Source: Psettodes erumei (taxonomy: Eukaryota > Chordata > Actinopteri > Pleuronectiformes > Psettodidae). From it: a DNA stretch of 64,000 bases. Below are positions 53,076-64,000 of the stretch, piece after piece (positions within the stretch are counted from its first letter, which is position 1; the number at the start of each line of letters is the position of its first letter). The translations under genes and the position numbers were made by a program. The notes below the pieces were generated by a model. The model worked only from the letters and a program-made list of their open reading frames with translations. It was not told where the DNA came from and did no database searches. Location: assembly GCA_016785225.1 (NCBI GenBank), contig JAFBJZ010000912.1, positions 992,001 to 1,056,000 of the forward strand, given 5' to 3'.

Positions 53076-54424
53076 AATTAACTGAGAAAGCATTTTTCCC
53101 AAGGCTGTTTATATGAAATACTGACTAATGTAGCTGACAATGTGGTAAATGTAATATGAAACTGAATGGCCCCATATTTGTTGCAAAACTTAATATATTT
53201 CACATTCCTGTTAAATGAACCTGCAGAGATGATAGACACACTTTGAGAAAAGTTGCTTCAGCTTCATTAGAGCATGAGGCTGCTTGTTTTTTTGACCATC
53301 CAGTTTTTGACACTTTGATGAGTTACTGTTCCCACTCTCTGCCTTTCTGTTAACAGCTGCAAAACACAATGTCGTCAGACAATTAGAACAGCAGCAAGTT
53401 ATTCAAACACACACGATCAAAGAAAAGCTGGAAATTTGCAGCTAGGGTAGTAAAACTGGCACTGAATATGTTCCGTCCAAATTCCTGCAACTGCCCGACC
53501 AAATCAAATAACTCTGAGATCAGTTGTGGTGATGAAGTGTGGCTGTGGAGATCAGGGAGCAGGGTCCACTGTCAACAGATTGAAGCTCTCTCCTCTCACC
53601 GCAAATAGGTAACTTGGCTGTACTGTAAAAGCCTGCATGATAGATGTTGTGGAAGCATTAAAGTTCACTCGATACCAGCGTAAATTTCTCCCGACCGCTC
53701 CCTGTTTCAATTAGAAGCCCTTTTAAAGGATTGTTTCACCCATGTCACTGGGTCTGAGACGACAAAGACTCCCATTTAAGGACCCACTGGAGTCCAAGGA
53801 TGAAGAGCATGTCACGTTATTTACTGCTAATGTTTTTGTAGTGCTGTGTTGCCAGGAAAGTCCACTCAGGCCCCACAAAACCAAAATGACTGACAGAGGC
53901 CTGATTGCTCAATATGGTCTCCCAGCAAGTTCAGCAGAGCTTCAGGCAGATTGTGGTGGGTGTGTACAATAAGTCAGTATGAACAATCAGTTGTAAAATA
54001 AGAAAGATTTTGACAGCTACTTCCAGATCATCCTACCCATGAAACGTAAAGATTTGTTTTCTATTGATGGAAAAAATGTGCCTTTGCAGCCAAATCACAC
54101 ACTTTACAGGACTGAAAACTGCACAAAAAACAGCTTATCCAAGACATTTGAGAGGTTGTCTTTTGTAATTACCTGCCATGGAAGATAACAGACCTAATTA
54201 CTATTTTTTTAGGTCTATTTACCACACTTTAGACATACATCAGCAGCAGCACAATGCTGCACAAAATTAGAATTCACCAGGAAAAATAAGGCTGTGGATG
54301 CTCAGATGCAGTCACTGAGGGACAGCAGATAGAGGCAATTAATTCAGGGGACGATCATAAGTGAACACAGTGTATTCTCTCACCATGTGCACGGTCATCT
54401 GTGCATGCATTTTCTTAATGTTTT

Positions 54425-54745
54425 CCTTGTGTGGTCTCCCTTTTCCTCTTCATTATTCTCTTCTTCCTTTCACCTTCCTGCATCAGTCTCATTCTCCTCT
54501 TCTTTCAGGCTGCCCCTCACGTTTCCCTTCCCTTTATCTTCGACTCAGGCCCGCTCTCCCACCTGTCGCCCTGCCTCAGCCCCTCGACTCGCTCTTGTAT
54601 CCTCTCAAACTAATGGAGCATATTACAGGCTTACTAAAAATAGCCCTACTGCAAAGTCAATTCATTTTTTTTCGTTCCGTCTTTCTCTCTTTCTCCCTTT
54701 TCTAATGCTCCTATTTTTTTCCTCTTTTCTGTACCTCCCTCAGGA
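54425..54745 (+). repeat. Long pyrimidine-rich tract
   Basis: About 320 bp of strongly C/T-biased plus-strand sequence, containing a polypyrimidine-AG acceptor-like site near 54508. Overlapping frames here are rich in Ser, Leu, Phe and Pro because of base composition, not because of coding. No protein family is recognised. Confidence 0.6.
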
Positions 54746-56832
54746 GGGAAATGAGTAACGGAGAGAAGGCTTGTCAGCTCATTTATCAGCTGGCAGCCCG
54801 TGTGCAGCTCTCTATGCTATCAGGGCTGAGCGGCTGATGCTATGGGAGTCAGGGCCTGGGACCAGGCCCCTGGCTGTCTGTCTGCCAAGGTTCTTGCTAT
54901 ATGGCCATGGAGATTGAGGGGACAGGGTGAAAATGAATGGTGGTCAGTGTTTAGGGGAGCTGTAGACAATGTGGACAACACCTTATAGTCAGGCCAGGGG
55001 CTTTAAATCTCCGGGCAAAGCTGGTGGCAGACAATGGGAAAGGAGAATGGATCATGAGGATCTAATTGGAAGGGGAAAGCTGTGGCAGATGCATGAGTTA
55101 GGAAAGATAACATAGAATGTATCCAACCCTCTGGGAAAAATAAAACATTAAAATTAAATGCATTTCAAAAGTATCAAAAGTATAATTCCATCTTATTACA
55201 ACCTAAATCCGATTTTTATGGTTTTGGCTAACATTACTGTAGTTAATAATAATACCTCTGGCACCAAAAATAGTGGTTGAGATCTTGAAGCGTGGCAACA
55301 TTGGTGAAAAGAAATTAGTCAGGGAAAAGAAATACAAAGAGTCAGAAGATTATATGAGTTTTAAAGAAAATTACAGGTTAAGTAGGCTTAAGTGCAGAAG
55401 AAAAAGTCAGCTCTAAACATCTGTTACAGTTTACACACCAAATTCCATGTTCAGTTTTGACCTACAAAGCTTGCTGAAGGTGCGTGTCTTCATATGATGA
55501 TCCTGAGCACTTTTCATTTCAGTGGTATAGTTAATCTGGCTCTGACATTGCATTGCAACCTATTCATTGTGTGTTTCACCATGTTTCTTAACCCATAGTG
55601 ATGTTGCCATATTCCTTTCTCGGCAGTGACTCTAGTGAGTACAATGTTCAACATGAAATTCAATATATATTAAAATATGCTTATTAATAATAATTTGTAA
55701 CAGCATATACGTTTGGGAAGAAATGTAACGGAACCAGGATTTTATCAATATAATGAGGGAACATTCTCAATGAATGTATCTACAAAGCCTCTATCAGTAA
55801 AACGTTCAATGTCAGCTTTCCTCACAATATTCCCTACTGGCAACTGAAACATGATTAACATTTTTATGGTTCTATTTTAGCAACTCAGAGCCCCTGGCTA
55901 AGGATAGGGAAAGATTTTTTTATCGTGGTCAAATACAGAAAAAGTCAACATAGATTTGAATCAATAAGGACCATGCCTACTTATTTAATTTAATTTTTTG
56001 ACATTCAAAACGATGTTATTATGTACAATTTTTCGTTTTTTGGAGCTGAATCCATAATCTCATGCAGATGCAGGATATGAATCACAGTATCCAGTGTCAA
56101 AGTCCTACAGTCACCTGACCAGCTCTCTGACTTCTCTGTGGGGCAAGAGCTTGAAAAACAGGAAAAAACAAAACTATACAAAATAAACCTAAACTAAACT
56201 AAGCTAAATAAACTTGTTAGTAAACAGAATTCACTCACCAAGGACATAGTCACCAAACCGCATCAGACAAAACATACATAATCATGATATGATATGATTT
56301 AATCAACAAAGGGACAAAATGGGAAACCCTAAAATTCATGGCTGAAGTGTCATGAAACCTGGAGAAACGACAGCAGCAGCAGAGGTTAATGATGCTTATC
56401 ACTGAATGATGGCTAACTCATTACCAGTGTCATCTCAGTGTCTGTTATGAAGTTTTGAGTATCTCCCACCCTTCATATCTCCACACAGTGTAAGGAGAAA
56501 TGGATGTGTGCACACACATGCGCATACAAATACACACCCACACCACAAAGACCACAGGAAGGCTCTCTGGTGAGGCAAAACTTTCAGCACAGTCCAGCAC
56601 ATTAACTTGTGTCTTGGGTCAGTGGGATAACAATGTCTGCTTTATTGCATAAACCGCTGTCGGCTGTATGACAACAGTGGGAGCAAATACTGTACTTCAT
56701 GACTGCAGAGCAAAAACAAACCACAAACTGCAATTTCTGAAAAACTGCATTGGGATTGCTGCCTTGTGCAATAGCTGAAGCTACACTGCATTGCTGCCTT
56801 GACTTTGTATGAAGAAGCAGTTCAAGTTGTGT

Positions 56833-57011
56833 CAACACAGTAATACTGTGTTGTTTTTTTGGCCCCATCAAGAAAATAAATAGTAATAGAACCCTGCTGA
56901 AACAGCTGGGTTCCAATATTGTGTCGACACAGTATTAGACAGAGTTACAATACTGTATCAACACAGTATAGACACAGTATTAAACACAGAATTGGAGACC
57001 CAGCTGTTTTG
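56833..57011. repeat. Nested inverted repeats with ACACAGTATT motifs
   Basis: CAACACAGTA, one base, then TACTGTGTTG forms a 21-bp palindrome (56833-56853). Downstream, GAAACAGCTGGGTTCCAAT (56899-56917) pairs with ATTGGAGACCCAGCTGTTTT (56991-57010) apart from small mismatches. Between these arms lie GTGTCGACAC (56921-56930) and repeated ACACAGTAT words. A TAA microsatellite follows at 57046-57069. It resembles a small foldback or MITE, but I do not recognise the family. Confidence 0.65.
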
Positions 57012-57045
57012 GCCAGTTTTCACTATGTTACTGTGTCATTTTTTG

Positions 57046-57069
57046 TAATAATAATAATAATAATAATAA
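57046..57069 (+). repeat. (TAA)8 microsatellite
   Basis: Eight TAA units just right of the nested inverted repeats at 56833-57011. Confidence 0.93.
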
Positions 57070-58110
57070 CGATATAAAGAGAAGAACATATAGTTGGATT
57101 GTGCTTGTGCGGTACTCCCACTTAATAAAGCCAATATGCTGCACTGAGTGCATGTAGCTGCTCACGGCAATAAGACATGGTTAAATAAATCTGCTCATGT
57201 TAAAAAGTACACACAAGTATACACACACTTTTCTATTTTTACACGGCAATAAATTCCAATTAATTAAAAGAGGAAAGGATTGAGAACTCCTGAAAATAGC
57301 TTCATGCAGAGGAAGGAAATTAGATTCCTTTCTCCTCCCCTCTTCTTATTGATGGTGAACATTAAAAACCACTTCCTTGTACGATAAGAGCTGATCATCA
57401 CTGTCAGCAGAGGGACAAATGCTCAGTCACTGGGAAGCTGCAGCGATCTGGGTGTTGAGTGTTTCTATCAATGGCTGCAATCTTCATAAATAATAAACAA
57501 CTTGCTTTTTCCTTTCCTGCATGCACTGTGAAAGTATTATAAAGATCTTTTCTGGATGAAGATGGGTCATCATTCATTCAGTATGGTTTAAGGTGTCCTG
57601 TTTTTCAAAATAAAGTGTCTCCTGTTGACTTCACTGTGAAATCAACCTGTGATGGTGCCACTCTGGCAAACAGACATGACTGTCGCAGCAAATGAGCCAC
57701 TGTCATTCCTTCACTTACTTCTGTCTGATGGATTTGTTCAACTTTGCAGGAGTAATCGCAACAGCAGCCATGGAAGTGGAGGGAAATCTGTGTGTGTGTG
57801 TGTGTCTGGGAGGCGGTCCTCCCTGTTAGTCGAGATGAGAGAGCATCTGCAGTGCCCTAACTGTTCCTCTCGGCAGACGGCGGCCGCGTCCTGTGAAGCG
57901 ATGCATCAACATGGAGGTGACATGGCGAACATTGCATTCACCGCCACCAGGCCTTCCGAGCCACCTGCCTCCCTCCTACCCAGTGGCACCTGGCAGATGC
58001 TGCAGGGGCCAGAGTGCTGCAGAGCAAGTACCTCAATGTGCAAGTGTAATGAAACAAAATTAAAGACATTCATTTGCTCAACCTTTAAGAGCCCTTTTTA
58101 ATAGAGGGTG
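57070..58110. other. Non-coding; one unexplained GC-richer patch
   Basis: The longest non-transposase frame in the window (57649-58101, 150 codons) crosses a GC-rich patch at 57830-58010. It resembles no family I know and contains a GT-repeat-encoded SVCVCV run. A branchpoint- and acceptor-like sequence (CCCTAAC, then a pyrimidine stretch, then GGCAG at about 57876) precedes the patch, so an exon cannot be excluded, but there is no matching strong donor. Confidence 0.35.
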
Positions 58111-58487
58111 CTTAAAGTTAAAAATAGACATCTTGGGAAATGTGTTTATTTGCTTTCTACAGGAGACCTTGATAAGAAGATTGATATTTTATGTTGGGGT
58201 GGGGGGCTTGGCTGTGCACAAAGATAAGAAAATACGAGCAGCACACCTTAAGCTCACTAACATGTTGTATGGTTTGTTCAATTATTGATGTACAAATATA
58301 TGAATATATATATATATATATATATATATTCCACTGCTTCCAGCCTTAATGCTAGGTTACGCAAACCATCTCCTGGCTCCAGCTTCATGTAAAATGGATA
58401 TGTATAAGAGTGGTATCTATCTTTTCATCTAATTCTTAGCCAGAAAAAGAATGACCACATTTTCCAAAATGTCAGTTTTAATTCAAA
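58111..58487. mobile_element. Foldback (long inverted repeat) element, copy A
   Basis: The left end (58127-58186, beginning GACATCTTGGGAAATGTG and running to GATTGATA) is similar to the reverse complement of the right end (58410-58473, ending TTTTCCAAAATGTC). The two ends form diverged inverted arms of about 60 bp. The centre includes a TA microsatellite (58305-58329). It belongs to a dispersed family I recall from many percomorph genomes, with ends reading ACATTTTGGGAAAT. Related copies lie at 43873-44245 and 32370-32600. Confidence 0.6.
58305..58329 (+). repeat. (TA)n microsatellite
   Basis: About twelve TA units inside the foldback element copy A. Confidence 0.93.
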
Positions 58488-61400
58488 ACCACAATGTATC
58501 TTGCATCCGCTGTAATCTGTGAGTGTTTATATGTGTGCTGCAGCATAGTAGATGAAGCTAAATGATGGAGAAAACAGCTTCCCCAGAATCTGACTAATAG
58601 ACTTAAGTTCTCGGGAGTATACAGTATTAAATTTGAATCAAACAATGTTACCAATTTTGTGAAATATTCACAAAAGGTCTACTTCACACCCGGTGAGAGT
58701 TAGGATCTATTTCCCCCAACGACAGAATGAATTCAGATGCAGCTTCAAAGCTTTTCCCTGTACTTTAATCATGTTACAAAACAAAGTGCATTATCCTCTG
58801 CAGGTAGCAGGGGAAGAAGAAGCACTCAGTCTGAGTGCTTTGACTGAGAAATCATAAGCTCACCGTGCAACGTCACTTTTTCCCCTCACAGTCAGACGAA
58901 GTTAAACCTGATTAGAGAAGATTGGTAAGATTGGTTAGGAGCCACTGATGGAGAAAGAGCCCTCTGAGCTCTTCTTCTTCCCGTCAGCACCACCTTCAAA
59001 TTAACTTTTGCGTGTCTGCATGTGTGCGGGTGTGTTTTGTGTGAAAGAGCAGGAGGGTGGGCTTTGGGGCTGATTCATTCAAGCCTGATCATTCAGTCTA
59101 GACTTCACTGATTTAACCTCATTGGGAGGAGTTTTGTCTGATTGTGTTTGCATGCTTGTGTCCAATCCAAGTAAGACTTGTGCTTCTGTGTGTGTGCATG
59201 TCTACATTTTGGTTCTATCTGATGTGCCTGACAATAATCGAGACAAAAAAGGGCTGCTTCCAGATGGCAACTATGCATTTAGAAAAGAATGGTATGTTAA
59301 ATTTACTGCTATAAAGCTAGCCCCTGGATGTACTAAGGACAAATGGGAGGCACAGTGGCGATCAGCGCTTTCCATGGTTTAACTTGCTCATGTACACAGG
59401 CAAGAAAATGACCCAATACCTGCTATGCAGCTGTCACATGAAAGACTAAAATAAAAATAAAGCAGCAAGGAGCAACACTTCACCTGGCCTTTTATATAAG
59501 GAAAGAGGGCTATTCCATTGCTCTTCAAACAAAATATTTACGACATAAACAAGAAAAAGACATTTCACAATTGAGCAATTAATGCCTAGAGAGGTTCTTG
59601 GGTCATAAGATGTTGTTGTCAGGGCAAAATATAGAGATAATGTTGCCATTAACACTTGATAAGATGGATAAATGTAATAATGCTAAATAGATTGTTAACT
59701 GGCCATTCCTTATGCCCTGCCCCCTTTAATTACTGTTGCTATGTTAAGTATGTCAGTTTTGTTCTTCTCTATATGACTGCTGACAGAGATAGATAATTTA
59801 TCAGCTGTAATCATTAAAAGAAATATGAAAAATGTCCTTCGCATAATGCTTAAAAAAATGACAAAAAAACACGTTCTTGAACAGGCAGTTAATGGCTACA
59901 TACATGTTATAAAAATAAAAGACTGAGATAGAAGTTACATGGTCAGGAAATACAGCCAGCAGGCAACACGTGTAAGAGCACACTATTATTTTGTTATGAA
60001 GTAACCCTTGTTTGGATGCTTAGTTTAGACAATTGATGTTCATAGGAGCTGTACCAAGAGCCAAAGTGAAACCAGAACTCAAAATCTTATTGACATTTTT
60101 AACTAACATAATAACTAACTACATTGTGCAGCTCATTCCATGTTAAGGATGATAATTTATTAAAAAAAACCATACAAAACCCAGAAAGAGCCCAAAAAAT
60201 ACCATTTCCCTTAAATTCTAGACGTTCGTGGACTAAATGTCAAGACAGGAGCTCAAAATCCATATCATTTTAACTTCAAATCTGTCTCACTGTGCGGGGC
60301 CAAGAAGCTCTTAAACTGTCACCAGAGTGGGAAATATAAAGTTATTTCTCCGGGCAGATGAGGTCAGGTGTCCTTGGAGCTGCCATCCCTGATTCGCAGG
60401 GTGTAGTTGTTTTTTTATGAGAACAGTTATCTGGGAGGAATGTGGCCTTTATCATTGGAGATCACAATGTCATGATCAGATTTAAGAGCCAAGGAGTGGG
60501 ATCTTGATGTCTCAAGATGAAAGATCACCTTTCATGGAGATCCTGTATATATCTGAGAGCCAGTCCTGGAAGATGGTTTTCTAAACAATGTTGATAAGTC
60601 AGACAGGCAGACAGACAGATAGAAGCGATAGTTTTCACAAACTTTTAAGATGAGCATTTTCTCTTAATGGAAGAGCATGCTTTTACATGAAAGTGAATCT
60701 TTTTTTCAGTCATTAGACAAGTCATTAACAAAATTAGTTAATTTTGTCTGGGCACATTCCACTGAAACCTGAATCAATGAAATCTCCACAAAGAAAAGCC
60801 CAGAGTCTACATATACAGGACTTAAGCAGTCAGTACACCCTCTGAGGCTCAGCATCTGTACCTCTGATCCCCCTGATCTGAATGTCAAATCTATAATAAG
60901 GTTTTGCTGTCCATCATCCCCTGTCATCTGCTGTCATCAAAGACAGGAGGATAGCAGCCAGGTAGCTCTTATCTTGCTGAGCCACAGATGGACCCAGAAA
61001 GACAGCCACCATCTCCGCTTCCTCCACGGGCAAATGGATTCCCATCAATAAAGTGACCAGGATTTAAATGCTCTACTGTCAAAACATGGATTTCACAGTT
61101 TTATTTGCATAATCACAGATTCCGAAAAATGGGTAGCAGTGTTTCTGACCTTTTTTTCTGACCAAGACATCAGCGATTACAGTCCAATAATATTGTTCAG
61201 ATTAGGGTTATGCTAAGGAGTTTTTTACAGTGCTGTACATTGCTGTATTGCTGAAGTCGGATTTCTGAATACTACCCCTCCCTTTAACAGCAGGGGATTG
61301 AACGACTTATTGAACATCACCTTTCTTCTTTCTCCCTGTTTCTTTTGCCAGTCTTGGATATGCTGCCATTACCCTATTTGAGAGTGACCCGCTCTCATTG

Positions 61401-62173
61401 ATGTTCACCCCTGTCACTCTCCTCCCATCTTTACCCAAGTCCTCTCCATTTGGCAAAGCGCTCCTGAGACACCAGTGATGATTAATCAAGTTGCTCAGGA
61501 ATACAGCTACTGCTGATGGAACGTTGGATGACGGAGAAATGGTATTTCGGGGGGCTCAATCAATATGTCATGTTCTGCGGACGTGAGAGAGTAATGAATA
61601 TGAATTGGTGCTCCAGAATGAATGAATTTTCAGTCTTTATATTGCCCTCAGGAGGATGTCACCTGCAGTGAGCTGTTTTACAGCCCTCTGCACCCCTGCA
61701 TACCAAGCAGGGGGAATTGGCTGTTAGAACCTGATGGATGTCCACATAAATTGTTGGAAGTTTTACATCGTATTGAAAGGGTGATAATTACAGTCTAAAT
61801 TAAATGTGATTAACTTCGTACTTTCACACCAGCTAAGACACAAATTGTTCATAGTGAAAGGTGACAGGCTTTCTGAAATTGGCTACAATGTAAGCTGCGC
61901 ACTTGGCATTCTGACTGAATGCTAGCTGGCTGGCTGTCTGCCTTTCTAAACGTTCAGGTTGCTGCATTTAATCTTAAAGGGAACATGTTAGGCCTGGGGA
62001 TGTAACACAAAGGTTTAAATCACTTCAGGCCTAATGCTAAATAACTCCACTAGGAGTTATAACAAACATGGCAAGTGCCTGCAGCTCTGTCAGGCTCTGA
62101 TGAACTCGTGAATTGGGTTTCATAGACTGCCTTTGGGGTTTGGAGGGATTTATGCACGCAGCCATACGTAAAC

Positions 62174-62232
<59 letters not shown>
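62174..62232 (+). repeat. Compound (CT)n(CA)n microsatellite
   Basis: About twelve CT units pass directly into about seventeen CA units. This is the longest simple repeat in the window. Confidence 0.95.
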
Positions 62233-62236
<4 letters not shown>

Positions 62237-62954
62237 TGATGACATGTCCAGCAGTCAAAAGCCTAAAAAATTCCATATGTCAACATTTCTAAAATGGTTA
62301 TTTAGAGGCGCTCTAAGCCAAAGGAACTTAATCAGTCTGAGAAAAAAAAGTCAGCCAAAAATAAAATCAAAGTTTGATAATTAATGGTCATATGAACATA
62401 TGACACACACAAGCACTGGTTGTGCTGCTCTAACATTCATAATGTTTGCTGAATAAACACTCATTTACTACTCATTTCATTCTGTGGAGACATGTATACG
62501 GTCATGGAAAGCTTTTGATGAATCTGCCATGTGAGATGTGGCCAAGATTGCTGTCAAACAATTTTTCTGCAAAATGATTTATTGTATTATAGTATGCCAT
62601 GAATTCAAAGTAGAGGTCCTCTAGCAAATGTACAGATACTGAACTATTAACAAATGAAGTAGAGCCTTTAATTTTGCAGATCTGTTTTTTGTGTGGTATG
62701 GGCTGTGATATATACATACTGTACCTTTTCAGTATCTATATGTCCTACATCAGCAGCATCTGGATGATTCCCATCCTGCAAACTGTCTGCCTGGCAGTGT
62801 GTTCTGAGCCAATACACTTTTGCTTCACTAGATGAGCTTAAAAAAGCACATTGTACATCAATCTGGGCTTCTGCCTCCTTATAATGAGAAGGAGATCAGT
62901 GATAATAGGGCTAACAAAACAAACAGCTGTGACTGAGTTGCGTGTGGACACATG

Positions 62955-62977
62955 CACACAAACACACACACACACAG
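62955..62977 (+). repeat. Imperfect (CA)n microsatellite
   Basis: Short CA run with one AA interruption. Confidence 0.85.
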
Positions 62978-64000
62978 ATGACAGTTCTTATTGAAAACGA
63001 GTGAGCGATAAGCGCTTCATTATGAAGCCTCACAATAAATAGTCGGTCAGCACAGAGTGGCAGCTTTTTTCTTCTGCCGTATTTCAGATATGAAAAGTGA
63101 TGAACAGTCAGCCCTTTGCATCAACAATCTCATCTACTCACCAATTAAGAAATAATAAAAATGACATCTGCATGGCACAGTATACAGTATGAGTCGGCTC
63201 ATCGAGAATCTTACTTTTTCTACACTGTTGCAACCATTAATTAGTTTGACAACCATTTATCTCTAACCATTATTTCTTCTGCATTTAAAATATCCCAAAT
63301 AAGTACTGTCCATGCAACACACACAAATACAACCGTTTTATCCATTTGAACTAAAAAAAAACCCCACTGTAGTATCTCCAAGGCCCAACTCATTGCCAGT
63401 GAAACAAAGTACAAAATTAGGAAAGTACTGTATGTTGTTTGGTTTGATGCAGTAGTGTAGTATATGTCTACTGACCTTATAATTCACCTGTGTGTGTTTG
63501 AGCAGTTTGCCACTAGGTGCATTGCAGCAGGGATGAAGGAGCAGTGCCACCATGTCAGGGGGCATTGTTCTTTGTAGCAAAATAGGTGGATTGGTCCCTG
63601 CAGGTTGGGAACTGAACATCTTGGCATCCCATTCAAGAGGGCAGAATGTATCACAAGAAGAAAGGCAGATGTTTCCATTAGTGACACTCAAATGGGCTTG
63701 TAAAAAAGAAGAGCTGAGGCTGGAGGATAAACTCCTCATTTACTGCACCAGTTTATACTGTTCTGTGGGACATCTAGGGACAGGGTGGAGAGTTTTAACA
63801 TGCAGTGGAATTAAAAATAGAACTACTGCTCCTTTGCTTTAAAGGGAAACTCTAATTTTGTGCTGCATTGATTCTGATGCTTTTCCAAAACGGTCCATTG
63901 GATTCAGACAGCATTACAGGGGTGAAATGTTAAATTGGTAGAGTACTCCTGAAAAAGAACCAGTAGTGGTTTTGGCAGCTATTTAGAAAGAAGGCTCTTG

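Larger units (their letters stand above)
47223..56832. other. Non-coding with simple repeats only
   Basis: Contains the purine-rich tract at 49240-49436, the CAGC microsatellite, a weak CTCF-like motif and the pyrimidine tract at 54425-54745. No gene. Confidence 0.5.
58488..64000. other. Non-coding, microsatellites only
   Basis: Holds the compound CT/CA repeat and a short CA repeat. The frame of 133 codons at 63338-63739 (minus) is unrecognised and overlaps others on the plus strand. No gene. Confidence 0.5.

Noticed and set aside
54387..54758. Overlapping Ser/Leu/Phe-rich frames that look like membrane proteins
   Set aside because: They arise from a long pyrimidine-rich tract read in several frames.
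57649..58101. A 150-codon open frame as a real gene
   Set aside because: No protein family resemblance, part is encoded by a GT microsatellite, and no promoter or Kozak context. Kept only as a possible exon question.

Overview
This window looks like non-coding chromosomal DNA from a teleost fish, probably a percomorph. It is AT-rich and CpG-poor with long stretches lacking any convincing codon-biased exon. It carries dinucleotide microsatellites and several dispersed repeats that I recognise from spiny-rayed fish genomes: a tRNA-derived SINE, palindromic MITE-like elements and a Tc1/mariner element. No species can be named from this sequence alone, and the percomorph placement rests on recalled repeat families.

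The only protein-coding gene I can support is the transposase of a complete Tc1/mariner-like transposon at 22,617-23,841. The element has perfect 29-bp terminal inverted repeats, TA target duplications and one uninterrupted 346-codon reading frame on the minus strand. Its catalytic residues are D155, D246 and E283, with 36 residues between the second D and the E (DD36E rather than the usual DD34E). The outward-facing AATAAA inside each terminal repeat may supply poly(A) signals.

Layout: 1-5.8 kb plain non-coding; 5.83-6.03 kb a palindromic ACAGTA-rich MITE-like cluster; 7.7-8.5 kb two divergent CTCF-like motifs and an enhancer-like AT-rich stretch; 10.63-10.72 kb an 84-bp palindromic MITE; 17.2 kb an inverted repeat; 18.2-18.3 kb a decayed SINE; 22.6-23.8 kb the transposon; 26.4-26.6 kb a decayed dispersed repeat; 30.9-31.6 kb a CpG-rich island that is the best host promoter candidate, with a strong minus-strand splice donor; 32.4, 43.9 and 58.1 kb three diverged copies of one long-inverted-repeat family; 36.2-36.4 kb two palindromes; 47.2 kb a perfect 18-bp-stem hairpin; 56.8-57.0 kb nested inverted repeats; 62.2 kb a compound CT/CA microsatellite.

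If the CpG island is a real promoter, the region left of 31.2 kb would be the first intron of a minus-strand gene whose coding exons lie outside the window, and the rest would be intergenic or regulatory. That is inference. I found no undescribed multi-gene system here; the notable items are the intact DD36E element, the palindromic structures and the isolated CpG island.
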